Origin: Nannocystis bainbridge
GTDB taxonomy: Bacteria > Myxococcota_A > Polyangia > Nannocystales > Nannocystaceae
Reading direction: 5' to 3'
NCBI RefSeq assembly: GCF_028368995.1
Contig: NZ_JAQNDL010000005.1
Location: 568,501-632,500 of the forward strand
Length of the DNA: 64,000 nt
The number at the start of each line of letters is the position of its first letter. The stretch's first letter is position 1. Positions 52,429 through 60,923 of the stretch are shown in pieces. Made by a program: the position numbers and the translations under genes. Below the pieces are notes generated by a model that made no database searches, was not told the origin of the DNA, and worked only from the letters and a program-made list of their open reading frames with translations.

Positions 52429-53288
52429 TCTTCGTCCTCGCGCTCGTCGCCTGCCGCGGCGGCCACGACACACGCGCCGCGTCCGCACCCGATCGCCCGC
52501 GAGACGCCATCGCCCTCACCTACCTCGGCGTCGCCGGCTGGCAGCTCGACGCCGGGCCCGTCACGCTCCTCGTCGACCCTTACTATTCGCGGCCCGACCT
52601 CGACGGCCCGATCGTCCCCGACCCCGCGGCCATCGCCGCCCACGCGCCCCCGCGCGCCGACGCGATCGTCATCGGCCACTCGCACGTCGATCACGTCCTC
52701 GACGCCCCGGCCGTCGCCGCTGCCACCGGCGCCCGGCTGATCGGCAGCGAGAGCACCGCCCGCCTCGCGCGCGCCAGCGGCCTGCCTGCCACCCAGATCG
52801 TCGCCGTCCGCGGCCGCGAGCGGATCGCCGGCGACGGCTGGTCGGTGCAGGTCCTGCCGAGCCTCCACTCGAAGATCGGCGACGAGCACCTCGGCGGCCA
52901 GATCGCCGCCGAGCCGCAGCTGCCCATGCGATTCGCCGAATACGCCGAGGGCGGCACCTTCGCCTATCTGGTCGAGGTCGCCGGCCGCCGCGTGCTGTTC
53001 CTCGGCACCGCCAACTTCATCGAGGCCGAGCTCACCGGCCTGCGCCCCGACATCGCAGTCATCGCCACCGGCCTGCGCGAGAAGGTCGACGATTACACCT
53101 GTCGCCTGCTGCGCGCCCTGGGCCGCCCGCCCCTCGTCTACACCAATCACTTCGACGACTGGCGCGGCCCGCCCGTCGACGCCCCGCTCGACGAAGACCT
53201 CTCGGCCTTCGTCGCCGAGGTCGAGCGCTGCGCACCCGGCACCCGCGTGGTCGTCCCGCGCCATTTCGAGCGCATAGAATCGCCGTGA
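52416..53288 (+). CDS. Metallo-beta-lactamase-fold lipoprotein
   Basis: 290 residues. Signal and lipobox (LALVAC, about residue 13). The mature protein is a metallo-beta-lactamase/UlaG-type domain: YLGVAGWQLDAGPVTLLVDPYYSR, the metal motif HSHVDH, and FLGTANFIE in the place of the usual GDT. NHFDDW holds a further His. The fold suggests phosphodiesterase or lactonase-type hydrolysis; substrate unknown. A lipid-anchored member is unusual, because most UlaG-like enzymes are cytosolic. It overlaps the preceding small membrane-protein gene by 13 bp. Confidence 0.7.
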   Translation: MRALIFVLALVACRGGHDTRAASAPDRPRDAIALTYLGVAGWQLDAGPVTLLVDPYYSRPDLDGPIVPDPAAIAAHAPPRADAIVIGHSHVDHVLDAPAVAAATGARLIGSESTARLARASGLPATQIVAVRGRERIAGDGWSVQVLPSLHSKIGDEHLGGQIAAEPQLPMRFAEYAEGGTFAYLVEVAGRRVLFLGTANFIEAELTGLRPDIAVIATGLREKVDDYTCRLLRALGRPPLVYTNHFDDWRGPPVDAPLDEDLSAFVAEVERCAPGTRVVVPRHFERIESP

Positions 53289-53362
53289 CGTCCCCGCCCG
53301 ATGGTCGGTCGGTGTCGACCTTCTTCGCCATCTGCCGCACCCCACCCGAGTCGCGCACGTCG

Positions 53363-53368
53363 TACCAT
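53363..53368 (+). promoter_or_regulatory. Candidate -10 element (TACCAT) for gene at 53375
   Basis: TACCAT ends 6 nt before the GTG at 53375. This start gives a proper signal peptide, whereas the upstream in-frame ATG at 53285 does not. Confidence 0.5.
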
Positions 53369-53374
53369 TCGACC

Positions 53375-54010
53375 GTGGCGACGCTCAAGACCCTCCAGCA
53401 TCTCACCATCGCCGCGGGGTTGCTGACAGGCTGCGGCGAGCGAAGCGGCTCGACGACGGACGCGGGTGATGCGATGTCATCGGCGAGCGCGACAGCGATG
53501 GAGGCCAGCACGACGACGACGACCGGTATGCTCCCGGACACCACCGCGGGGGTCACCACGACCGCTGTCACTGGGTCCGAGGACGGCTGCCTCGGCGACG
53601 CCGATTGCGCCCCCGATCAGTGTGTCGGGCCGACCGACGAGGTGTGCCCTCAGTGCCTTCCCACGGCGCTGCAGTGCGCCCATGACCTCGATTGCGCGCC
53701 CGGTGACGTGTGCATCGAGTTCCCGGAGCCGTGCTCATGTGACACCCCGTTCACCACGATATGCTCTCCCCCCTGCAACACGTCAGCCGACTGCGAAGCT
53801 GGCGGCGTGTGCGATCTCGGGAGCAAGCACTGCCTGTACGACCCCTGCGTCGGCGATGAGGACTGCCCTCCCCTGTTTGCCTGCGTCCCTGGGCTCGGCG
53901 GCGATGCCTGCCGCCGCCGCCGCTGTGACTCCGACGCCGACTGCGGGGACGCCATCTGCATCGACGGGCTCTGCCACGCCGCGCCGGGCACGTGCATCCC
54001 GGAGGTTTGA
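53375..54010 (+). CDS. Cys-rich lipoprotein
   Basis: 211 residues from a GTG. Signal and lipobox (AAGLLTGC, about residue 20), Thr-rich linker to about 70. The rest has more than 20 Cys arranged in CxxDxDCxxxxC-type units (GDADCAPDQC, HDLDCAPGDVC, TSADCEAGGVC, GDEDCPPLFAC, SDADCGDAIC). This pattern is frequent in myxobacterial secreted proteins. Function unknown; multiple disulphides suggest a stable extracellular module. Start chosen from the signal peptide and TACCAT 6 nt upstream. Confidence 0.65.
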   Translation: MATLKTLQHLTIAAGLLTGCGERSGSTTDAGDAMSSASATAMEASTTTTTGMLPDTTAGVTTTAVTGSEDGCLGDADCAPDQCVGPTDEVCPQCLPTALQCAHDLDCAPGDVCIEFPEPCSCDTPFTTICSPPCNTSADCEAGGVCDLGSKHCLYDPCVGDEDCPPLFACVPGLGGDACRRRRCDSDADCGDAICIDGLCHAAPGTCIPEV

Positions 54011-54157
54011 CGACCGCGGGCGAGCTCCCGGGCCTGAACGTGGTGCTCCGCGCCGTCCAGGGCTCGTCGCTGCACAGCCTGCCGCGGGATCCTTCACGGA
54101 GGACGGGACGCGTCGACTTCCAGGTCGCCCCTCGACCGAGAGGGAGCCTGTGCCGGG

Positions 54158-55117
54158 CTAGATCTTGGAGGCGTCCTTGCGGGACAGCAGGGTTCCGTGG
54201 AGGAGCATGTGCCGGATGAACTCTGCCTCGCGAAGCTGGGTGTTTGCCTTCTCGGCAAATCGGTTCCGGAGCTCACCGGGTCCGCTCGCGCTGAGTCGGC
54301 TGCTGAGCGCCGCGCTCTCCTCAAGTGCTCGGACCGCCGCCCACAGCGCTCGCTCCATCTCTTCGCTTTGTTGCTGGACGAGGCCCTCGAGCGAGAATGT
54401 GTGGCCGACGTGGCACCGGAAGTGCTGGAACACCTCTGTCCGGGCCTCGGTGAGCACTCCCTGGCAGAGTGGGCAGGCGAGCTCGGCCGGGGCACCGGGC
54501 TCCGTGCCCTCGAGCTGCCTGACGAACTTCCCGGGAAGGTCCTCCGATGCCGCCGGCGTGGCCGCCAGACGTGTCAGAAGATCCGCCAGCTCAGGTGGAG
54601 TCGCCACGTGATCGATCTGGACCTTGCGGATGACGCTGCTCGGCATGTCGGCGGCTTTGGCGGTCTCGGGGGCCTGAACCACGCTCAGACCGCCGCGCGC
54701 CTTGATCGACATCATCCCGGCCGTCCCGCAGTCCAGGTAACCCGAGAGCACGACACCGATGACGCGAGACCCGTAGGCCGTGGACGCTGTGCGGAAGAGG
54801 GCATCGACGGCCGGTCGGTGGTTATTCTCTTTGGGCCCACGCACGACCTCCATGGAGCCGTGTCGTACGAGCAGATGATTGTCGGGTGGCGCGACGTAGA
54901 TGCGCGCAGGTACGATTCGCTCGTTGTGCTCGGGGTGTCTCGCCGAAAGCCGACCACGATTATTCAGGAGCTCGGGTAGTACGCTCTTTTGGTCGGGTTG
55001 CGTGTGGATAGCGACAAAGATCGATGCCGGGAGGTCGGCCGGCAATCCGGCGACAAGGCCCATGAGAACGTCCAGGGAGCCAGCGGAGCCTCCGATCACG
55101 ATGACATCATGGTTCAC
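54158..55117 (-). CDS. Stand-alone CheB-like methylesterase domain with Cys finger
   Basis: 319 residues from the GTG at 55117. The CheB catalytic fold spans about 1-190: S11 in IGGSAGSLDVL and H38 in VAIHTQPD are present. The acid that completes the triad, normally the second Asp of LDDG or NDG, is C130 (SGYLD129-C130-GTAG). No receiver domain. The C-terminal third has a Cys/His finger (CPLCQG, FRCHVGHTFS) and a helical tail, as in other orphan CheB proteins. Normal CheB removes methyl groups from chemoreceptors; activity here is doubtful without the Asp. CATACT lies 6 nt before the GTG, a near match to the start-proximal element. No chemoreceptor gene nearby. Confidence 0.75.
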   Translation of the reverse strand: MNHDVIVIGGSAGSLDVLMGLVAGLPADLPASIFVAIHTQPDQKSVLPELLNNRGRLSARHPEHNERIVPARIYVAPPDNHLLVRHGSMEVVRGPKENNHRPAVDALFRTASTAYGSRVIGVVLSGYLDCGTAGMMSIKARGGLSVVQAPETAKAADMPSSVIRKVQIDHVATPPELADLLTRLAATPAASEDLPGKFVRQLEGTEPGAPAELACPLCQGVLTEARTEVFQHFRCHVGHTFSLEGLVQQQSEEMERALWAAVRALEESAALSSRLSASGPGELRNRFAEKANTQLREAEFIRHMLLHGTLLSRKDASKI

Positions 55118-55508
55118 CGGGCCAGTATGGATCTCGACCCGGGAACAGCCAGCCGCCGTCACCGGTGCACGGAAATGCGCATTTTGCGCCACCTGTCGTT
55201 CCATCGCGGCGTCGGGCGGGCAAGCGGCGCCGATCATCAGCCTCGCCCGCCTGAGGGCAGAGCGCGTGCATCGCGGCGACGCCGCACCGTGAACGGAGAT
55301 TGCCCCGAAAAGTGGATACCTTGCTCAGGCCGCTCGAGTCCGCGCCTGATGCGCGTAGAGGCTCTCCTCGTGGGCGATCGGGGTCGAGCCGGGACGGCTG
55401 TTCAGCCGAGCCCGCCGCATGGAATCGGGCGACCGCCGCGGGCATGCTGGCCGCATGTCGTGGATCTGCCGTCTGCATATTGACTGCGAGCGTGAAGCCA
55501 GCCGGGCG
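55118..55508. other. Intergenic region without a supported gene
   Basis: 391 bp between the CheB-like gene and the molybdoenzyme remnant. Open frames are not gene-like; no hairpin element seen. Confidence 0.45.
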
Positions 55509-55742
55509 TCAGATGTAAGGGTCGAGATCGAAGTACTCGTGGTCTTCGTTCGAGCCGCCCTCGCCTTCGCCCAGGGTCTTCTCGGAAGCGACGAGCTCGA
55601 TGCGCTCGATCCACTTGACCATCTTGAAACCCAGCTGATTCTCGGCGCGAAGCCGCAGCGGTGCGCCATAGACTGCAGACAAGGGTTCACCGATCGCGTC
55701 TTCGATGGTCTGCGTGTCGTAGTACGTCCCGCCGGCCCCGCC
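55509..55742 (-). pseudogene. 3' remnant of a molybdopterin-dependent oxidoreductase (sulfite oxidase/MsrP type)
   Basis: About 70 codons on the minus strand encode a C-terminal molybdopterin-oxidoreductase sequence: YYDTQTIEDAIGEPLSAVYGAPLRLR, QLGFKMVKWIERIELV, GEGEGGSNEDHEYFDLDPYI, ending in a stop at 55509. The family's ending is normally preceded by 150 or more residues of cofactor-binding domain, which are missing. Upstream the sequence changes abruptly near 55742 into the end of the S41-like gene in another frame. This is best read as a deletion that joined the two genes. An open frame of 97 codons crosses the junction but is unlikely to make a functional protein. Confidence 0.7.
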
Positions 55743-57372
55743 GCTCCAGCCCATCCAGATACGCATAAGCCCGCTCGAGCAGCACCCCATGGTAATGCTC
55801 ATAGTTCCCCGCCGTCAGCGGCACCCGCTCGGCGACCTGCGCCGGGTTCCCCTCGAGCACCTCTCCGTTCGGGCGGATCGTCTGCCCGATCGACCACATG
55901 AACTCCACCAGCGGCTGGTCCGTGCCTGGCATCGTCAGCACCTCCGACCACTCCCACGTATTGCTGAACCCGCCTGTCGGCATCCCGATCGTGTGGCCCA
56001 GCGCGTTGTCGACGATCGTCGCCGCGAACTGGTCCAGGTGTGAGCCGCCGCCCGGGCCGAACAGGCACACCAGCGGCCCCGAGAAATGCACCGGCGCCGG
56101 CTGCAGCAGCCCGTCCGAATCGGCGGGCAGGTGCGCCAGCTTGAACGGTACCGCCTCGCTGAAGCTGCGGCCCGCCTGCAGCGCCGGGATCACCGAGCCC
56201 TCGAGCCACGCCAGCAGTCGGACCCCGCCGTCTTCGCTCTCGAACACCCCTGCGTCGCTCGGCCCACCTGCGACCACCTCCGCCCGCTTCTGCGCCACGA
56301 ATGGCACCACCACATCGCTCAGGCGCAGGTTGCCCAGCGTCGTCTTGAACGGTCGGCTCGTCATCCGCTGGATCGCGTAGCCTCCGAGCGAGCCCCCGCG
56401 CGAGCCGGTCGCGTCGACCACCAGCGCGTGCCCCAGCAGCCGCTCCGCCTGCGCGTAGGCCATCAGCCGCTCGACATCTGCCACCAGCGTGCGGCGGAAC
56501 CCCAGCCAGCGCAGCAGCACCAGCTTGCGCCCGTCCGTCGGTCGCAGCAGCTCGTACGTCTCGGTCGCGAACTCGAGCCGCATGCCCGGGTACTCCGGCC
56601 GCTGCGGCCTCTCCCAGCGTATCTCCTCCGGGGGTAGCCACGGCAGCGTCACCTCGTAGACCGCCCCGTCGGCCGCCTGCAGCCCGTACCGCACCTGCGC
56701 CGCGAAATGCTCGGGCGGCAGCAGCCCGCTGCGCACGTGCAGCTGCGCCGACACGTGCCACCAAAAATTCTCGCGCGTCGAATAGGGGTAGTACGGCTCG
56801 ACCCCCGCCACGTACTCCACCAGCGGCCGCCCGTCGATCGCCACCACCCGGTCGCCGCGCCGTGGCGCCCGCAGCTCCGCGTGCGCCGCGAAGAACGAAG
56901 CGTCGAGGTCGGCCACGAACACCGACAATTCGGACCCCCCATAATCGGTAGCGAACCGCAGCGGCGCCTCGGCCTTCGCCTCCCAGCCTGGCACTCGCAA
57001 CCCGCCCTCGACCGGACGGACCTTGAGGTGACGGTCCTTGCGCGCGTTGCTGATCTTCACCAGCGCGTAGAACAGCTCGACCTCCGTCCTCGCCGCCAGC
57101 AGCGCCGGCGCGAACGCCTCCATGTTCGCCCGCACGTCGAGCTCGAGCCGCTCGTTCTTGACCGGCGAGAACGCCTCGCGCCGGGCCGTCTTGTCCCAGA
57201 TCTCGGCGAACAGGCGCGCCCGCTGCTCCGCGGTCCCGAGCGGCGCCGTCGCGGCCGTGGGCGCGCTCGCGAGCGCAGGCGCTGTCGGCGTCACGGTCGC
57301 GGTCCTGTCAGGCTTGCACGCCGGCGTCACGAGGCCGAGGACGATCGCCGCGGCGGCAGGAAATCGCGTCAT
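55687..57372 (-). CDS. S41 (tail-specific protease)-like lipoprotein with altered C-terminus
   Basis: 561 residues. Signal and lipobox (VTPAC, about residue 19) with Lys at +2. A helical N-terminal domain (about 45-130), a PDZ-like segment with GDRVVAIDGRPLVEYV, then an S41-like catalytic domain: LVLLRWLGF, HALVVDATGSRGGSLGG, SGPLVCLFGPGGGSHLDQFAATIVD, IGMPTGGFSN. The Ser of GGGSHLD is the likely nucleophile. S41 enzymes process envelope proteins at their C-termini. The last 16 residues (GRRDVLRHADHRRRDR) are read from molybdoenzyme remnant DNA in a wrong frame, so the native C-terminus is lost. Minus-strand TATCCT lies 10 nt before the ATG. Confidence 0.65.
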   Translation of the reverse strand: MTRFPAAAAIVLGLVTPACKPDRTATVTPTAPALASAPTAATAPLGTAEQRARLFAEIWDKTARREAFSPVKNERLELDVRANMEAFAPALLAARTEVELFYALVKISNARKDRHLKVRPVEGGLRVPGWEAKAEAPLRFATDYGGSELSVFVADLDASFFAAHAELRAPRRGDRVVAIDGRPLVEYVAGVEPYYPYSTRENFWWHVSAQLHVRSGLLPPEHFAAQVRYGLQAADGAVYEVTLPWLPPEEIRWERPQRPEYPGMRLEFATETYELLRPTDGRKLVLLRWLGFRRTLVADVERLMAYAQAERLLGHALVVDATGSRGGSLGGYAIQRMTSRPFKTTLGNLRLSDVVVPFVAQKRAEVVAGGPSDAGVFESEDGGVRLLAWLEGSVIPALQAGRSFSEAVPFKLAHLPADSDGLLQPAPVHFSGPLVCLFGPGGGSHLDQFAATIVDNALGHTIGMPTGGFSNTWEWSEVLTMPGTDQPLVEFMWSIGQTIRPNGEVLEGNPAQVAERVPLTAGNYEHYHGVLLERAYAYLDGLERRGRRDVLRHADHRRRDR

Positions 57373-57761
57373 GGCGCGGGCGAGGATAAGCCGAACGAGC
57401 GGCCGACCGCGCGCCCGCGCAACATCCGCCATGCACACCAATGTCCGCAATCCTGGCCCAGCCCGATCCACCGGCGGCCCGGCCGCCGCCTCTTGCTGCC
57501 CGCAGACACAATATCATGAGTGCAGCCGCCGGCGTCGCATTCGCGCCCCCGTGTCGCCCCACGAGCGAGATCTCGCCACCCTGCGCAGCCCGTCGAAGCA
57601 CCGCGACTTCGATCGCGCGATTCACCTTCGAAGCAACCCCGACACCCCCCCCAGCGATTCACCCACTCGCAGCCCACTGGCACCACACGACCCCTCCACC
57701 CACCAAAGCATCAGCCGTATCTCCATCGGCTTCCGCCACCCGGCGTGATACCGTCTCACCC
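57373..57761. other. Intergenic region between divergent genes
   Basis: 389 bp. Only the -10-like TACCGT for the HutD gene and TATCCT for the S41-like gene are recognisable. No gene supported. Confidence 0.5.
57749..57754 (+). promoter_or_regulatory. Candidate extended -10 (TACCGT) for gene at 57762
   Basis: TGATACCGT: TGN plus TANNNT, ending 7 nt before the GTG at 57762. Confidence 0.5.
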
Positions 57762-58340
57762 GTGACCGACCCGACCGACGGCCCTGGCATCCTCCTCGTC
57801 CCTCGCGCCGCCCAGCCGCGCGTGCGCTGGAAGAACGACGGCGGCTGGACCACCGAGCTGGCCGTGCGGCCCGAGGGCGCCGGTGAATTCGACTGGCGCG
57901 TCAGCATCGCCGAGGTCGACGCCGACTGCCGCTTCTCGCACTTTCCTGGCATCGACCGCAGCATCCTCGTGCTCGCCGGCCCCGGCTTCGATCTCCGCGT
58001 CGACGGCGAGCCTCTCGCGCAGCTGCGCCTCGGCGACCCCGCCCACCCCTTCTCCGGCGATCGCGGGGCCGCCTGCGACCTCGTCGGCGGCCCCACCCGC
58101 GACTTCAACGTCATGACCCGCCGCGGCCGCGTCCGTCACACGCTCACCCGCACCCGCGCTGCCACCCTCGAGCATCGCCCCGGCCTGACCTGGCTCGTTT
58201 ACGTCGAAGGCGGCGACACCCTCGTCGCCGGCGTCCGGGCGACCGCCGGCGACTGCGTAATCTTGGAACATGTCCCCGAGGACACCTTCCCCGTCACCCT
58301 CGCCGGCGACCTCGTCCTCGTCCGCCTCGAGTATCTATGA
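57762..58340 (+). CDS. HutD/Ves family protein
   Basis: 192 residues, cytosolic cupin-like fold. Signature of the family is clear: RWKNDGGWTTELAVRPEG, DWRVSIAEVDADCRFSHFPGIDRSILVLAGPGF, and FSGDRGAACDLVGGPTRDFNVMTRRG. HutD is linked to histidine catabolism in Pseudomonas, perhaps as a safety sensor for urocanate or N-formylglutamate; Ves is its E. coli relative. No other hut genes are present, so the substrate is open. GTG start supported by TACCGT 7 nt upstream. The last 25 codons contain a truncated ACATGTCC-type element (M). Confidence 0.85.
   Translation: MTDPTDGPGILLVPRAAQPRVRWKNDGGWTTELAVRPEGAGEFDWRVSIAEVDADCRFSHFPGIDRSILVLAGPGFDLRVDGEPLAQLRLGDPAHPFSGDRGAACDLVGGPTRDFNVMTRRGRVRHTLTRTRAATLEHRPGLTWLVYVEGGDTLVAGVRATAGDCVILEHVPEDTFPVTLAGDLVLVRLEYL
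58265..58284. repeat. ACATGTCC-type element M inside HutD gene
   Basis: GAACATGTCC followed by CCGA and GGACA: TGTCC / GGACA stem. In frame it reads EHVPEDT, similar to the peptide encoded by element J. Confidence 0.5.
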
Positions 58341-58398
58341 TCGGTCACACCATCACTCCGCGTGTCCTGCCGCGTCGACGGCGATGCGTGGAGCCCCG

Positions 58399-58932
58399 AT
58401 GGTGAACACCTCACCGCCGTGCGACACGCATCGTGTGCGTGCCACACCGCTCCTCGCAATGATCGCTCTCGCGCTCGCCTGCTCCGCGCCCGCCCAGGAC
58501 GCGAGCTCGCGCCCCGCCCCGACGCCCGCCGCACCGGCGCCTGCGCCCGCGCCCGAGCCTGCCGCGCAGCCCCCCGCCGAGGCCGCCGCGGTGCCCGTCC
58601 TGCCCGAGCTGCGCGAGACCAGCAATGCCTTCATGGAGGCTCTGCTCGCCGGCACGCTGATCGAGCAGTCCGGCTGCCTGCGCGTCAGCCCTGACGGCAA
58701 GGATCCCGGTCACCTGCTGATCTGGCAGCCGGGCTACACCCCGCGCCGCGCCGAGGGCCGCCTGGAGATCGTCGACAGCACCGGCAAGGTGGTCGCCCGC
58801 GTCGGTGAGCCGCTGCGCACCGGCGGCGGCCAGGCCTCCCTGACCGACTCGCTGCGCGCCCAGCTGAAGGCCCCGCTCGACCCCGCGTGCGTCGGCCCTT
58901 ACTGGCTCATGGGCCAGCTGCAAGCCCCCTGA
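58399..58932 (+). CDS. Small lipoprotein of unknown function
   Basis: 177 residues from the ATG at 58399; a GTG at 58435 is an alternative that gives a tidier signal. Signal and lipobox (MIALALAC), then an Ala/Pro-rich linker (PAPTPAAPAPAPAPEPA). The mature domain is about 105 residues, with NAFMEALLAGTLIEQSGCLRV and a final Cys in LDPACVGPYWLMGQLQ that may pair. No family recognised. It follows HutD by 58 bp and precedes the second beta-lactamase-fold gene by 68 bp on the same strand. Confidence 0.6.
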   Translation: MVNTSPPCDTHRVRATPLLAMIALALACSAPAQDASSRPAPTPAAPAPAPAPEPAAQPPAEAAAVPVLPELRETSNAFMEALLAGTLIEQSGCLRVSPDGKDPGHLLIWQPGYTPRRAEGRLEIVDSTGKVVARVGEPLRTGGGQASLTDSLRAQLKAPLDPACVGPYWLMGQLQAP

Positions 58933-58987
58933 GAGCGCGCCGCCTCGGCGTGCCGCGAACATACGCCCTCGCAACTACGGCCCGGCG

Positions 58988-58993
58988 TATGCT
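58988..58993 (+). promoter_or_regulatory. Candidate -10 element (TATGCT) for gene at 59001
   Basis: TATGCT ends 7 nt before the ATG at 59001. Confidence 0.5.
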
Positions 58994-59000
58994 CGCGCCC

Positions 59001-59765
59001 ATGCGCGCCCCTCTCCTCGTCCTCACGCTCGCGGCTTGCGGCGCCTCGTCGACCCCCGGCGGCGCTGCACCCGACCCGAAGCCCGCGCCCGTCGATGCGC
59101 CCGCGCCCACGAGCGTCGATGTCCTGACCACCAGCGCCGGCCCCTTCGAGATCCACCCGGTGCATCACGGCACCGTGCGATTCGCCATCGGTGACAAGGT
59201 CGTGTGGGTCGACCCGTGGTCCAAGGCCGATCTGCGCGGCCCCAAAGCCGACCTCGTGCTCGTCACCGACATCCACCCCGACCACTTCGACGCCGCCGCG
59301 ATCGCCAGCGTGCGCAAGGACGACGCCATCGTCGTCGCGCCCGCCGTGGTCGCCGAGCAGCTCGCCGGCGCGGTCGTGCTCGCCAACGGCGAATCGCGCG
59401 ACCTCGGGTTCCTCCGCGTCGAGGCGGTGCCGATGTACAACCTCGTGCGCGGCCCCGAGCCGGGCAAGCTCTATCACGACAAGGGCCGCGGCAACGGCTA
59501 CGTGCTGACGGTCGGCGACCGCCGGATCTACCTCTCGGGCGACACCGAGTGCACGCTCGAGATGCAGGCCCTGCGCGACATCGATGTCGCCTTCGTGTGC
59601 ATGAACCTGCCCTACACGATGACCCCGACCGAGGCCGCCGGGTGCGTCGCCGCCTTCAAGCCGAAGGTCCTCTACCCCTATCACTACCGCGACTCCGACC
59701 TCGACGCGCTCGACGGCGCCCTGGCCGGCAGCGGCGTCGAGGTCCGCCGCCGCGCCTGGTATTGA
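59001..59765 (+). CDS. UlaG-like metallo-beta-lactamase-fold lipoprotein
   Basis: 254 residues. Signal and lipobox (LTLAAC, about residue 13), short Ala/Pro linker. The mature protein has HHGTVRFAIGDKVVWVDPW, the metal motif DIHPDH, YVLTVGDRRIYLSGDTEC and a C-terminal VLYPYHYRDSD. All fit UlaG/L-ascorbate-6-phosphate lactonase-like or related phosphodiesterases. Second lipid-anchored member of this fold in the window (compare 52416-53288). TATGCT lies 7 nt before the ATG. A cluster of ACATG-core repeats starts at the stop codon. Confidence 0.75.
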   Translation: MRAPLLVLTLAACGASSTPGGAAPDPKPAPVDAPAPTSVDVLTTSAGPFEIHPVHHGTVRFAIGDKVVWVDPWSKADLRGPKADLVLVTDIHPDHFDAAAIASVRKDDAIVVAPAVVAEQLAGAVVLANGESRDLGFLRVEAVPMYNLVRGPEPGKLYHDKGRGNGYVLTVGDRRIYLSGDTECTLEMQALRDIDVAFVCMNLPYTMTPTEAAGCVAAFKPKVLYPYHYRDSDLDALDGALAGSGVEVRRRAWY

Positions 59766-59813
59766 TGTCCTTCAGAACATGCTCTTCGAGACATGCCCCA
59801 TGAGACATGTCCC
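59765..59813. repeat. Cluster of ACATG-core repeats, element N
   Basis: ATGTCC-TTCA-GAACAT (59765-59780) overlaps the stop codon. Two further ACATG cores follow to 59813. It lies between the convergent stops of the beta-lactamase-fold and HNH genes. Confidence 0.5.
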
Positions 59814-59826
59814 GAAGATTTTGCGA

Positions 59827-60711
59827 TCATTCACACACCACGCCGTCACCGTCGGCGTCGCGGTAATACGCATACTCCGGATCGCGGCCGCGGCGGTACG
59901 GCCCGGCGCCGCGGGCCTTCGCCTCCTTGCAGCTGCCGTAGTTCGGGTCGCCGCCGCTGGTCCGGGGCGCCGTCTTTTTGTCCTGCGAAACCACCGCCGG
60001 TACCTCGATCGGCCCGCCGTCGGGCGCGACCTCGTCCGGGCAGCCGCGCAGGACGTCCTGCATCGCCTCGCGCTCGTCCTCGGTGATCCACAGCCCGTAC
60101 TTGGCCTTGACGGCGATCTGGCGGGCCACGTAGGCGCAGCGGTAGTCGTGGTTCGGCGGCAGCCACAGGGCAGCGTTGCTGCCGCCCTTGGCGCGATTGG
60201 CCGAGGCGTCGACCGCCAGCAGGTTGAGCGGATCGTTGGCCAGCGCGATCCGCCGCGCCGGCTGCCACGCCGCCGCGCCGGTGGCCCACGCGTCGCCGAG
60301 CGCGACCACGTGATCGATGTCGACCGCCGGCCCGCCGCCGCGCTCGAAGGCGATGTCTGCCGCGGTGTACGGATCGGCCAGCTTGCCGGCCGTGACCACG
60401 CAGGGGCGCTTGCTCGGCGCGAGTCGGACCTCGCGGAGGTCACGGCGCAGGATGTCGTCGCGCGTGTCGCAGCCGTTGTGGTCGATGTCGAGCCACGCGC
60501 GCCCGAACTGGTCGCGCGCGTAGTCGCGGCCGTCGCGCGGACGCACCGGCAGCGTCGCCAGCAGCGGCGCCGCCAGCCGCCCCGCGTCGCCAGCGTCATC
60601 CGCGACGATCGCGGCCGGCACCGCGCCGTGGCCCGCCGATCCGCCGGGATCGCAGCCGAGGCCCAGCAGAACGGCGAATACGGCGAAACGGAGGCGCGGG
60701 CGGGCGATCAC
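59827..60711 (-). CDS. HNH-type nuclease lipoprotein with C-terminal excalibur domain
   Basis: 294 residues from the GTG at 60711, chosen because it gives a lipoprotein signal of ideal length (IARPRLRFAVFAVLLGLGC). The mature domain matches the DUF1524/GmrSD-type HNH nuclease fold: YARDQFGRAWLDIDHNGCDTR, VDIDHVVALGDAW, NDPLNLLAVDASANRAKGG, WLPPNHDYRCAYVARQIAVK. The catalytic His of the DIDHV segment is present. The last 40 residues (CKEAKARGAGPYRRGRDPEYAYYRDADGDGVVCE) are an excalibur calcium-binding domain. Probably a surface or secreted DNase. The start is uncertain: an ATG at 60792 would add 27 residues. Confidence 0.75.
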   Translation of the reverse strand: MIARPRLRFAVFAVLLGLGCDPGGSAGHGAVPAAIVADDAGDAGRLAAPLLATLPVRPRDGRDYARDQFGRAWLDIDHNGCDTRDDILRRDLREVRLAPSKRPCVVTAGKLADPYTAADIAFERGGGPAVDIDHVVALGDAWATGAAAWQPARRIALANDPLNLLAVDASANRAKGGSNAALWLPPNHDYRCAYVARQIAVKAKYGLWITEDEREAMQDVLRGCPDEVAPDGGPIEVPAVVSQDKKTAPRTSGGDPNYGSCKEAKARGAGPYRRGRDPEYAYYRDADGDGVVCE

Positions 60712-60910
60712 CGCGGCGAATCTCGCCGAGCCGCGATCGGCCGTCCAATTTTCGGCCGAGGCCGTCGCGTCCGATATCGCCGCGCGAATCATCGCACCAC
60801 GCGGCGAGCCCAATCGTGCCACCCTCGCGACGAATGCTGCGTGTCGCCGGGCGCCAGCCGCCGCGCCGCCGCGCGCCTGCAACCGCATCGCGCGCTGGCG
60901 GTGGTTGCGT

Positions 60911-60916
60911 TAGACT
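60911..60916 (+). promoter_or_regulatory. Candidate -10 element (TAGACT) for gene at 60924
   Basis: TAGACT ends 7 nt before the GTG at 60924. Confidence 0.5.
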
Positions 60917-60923
60917 CCGCGGC

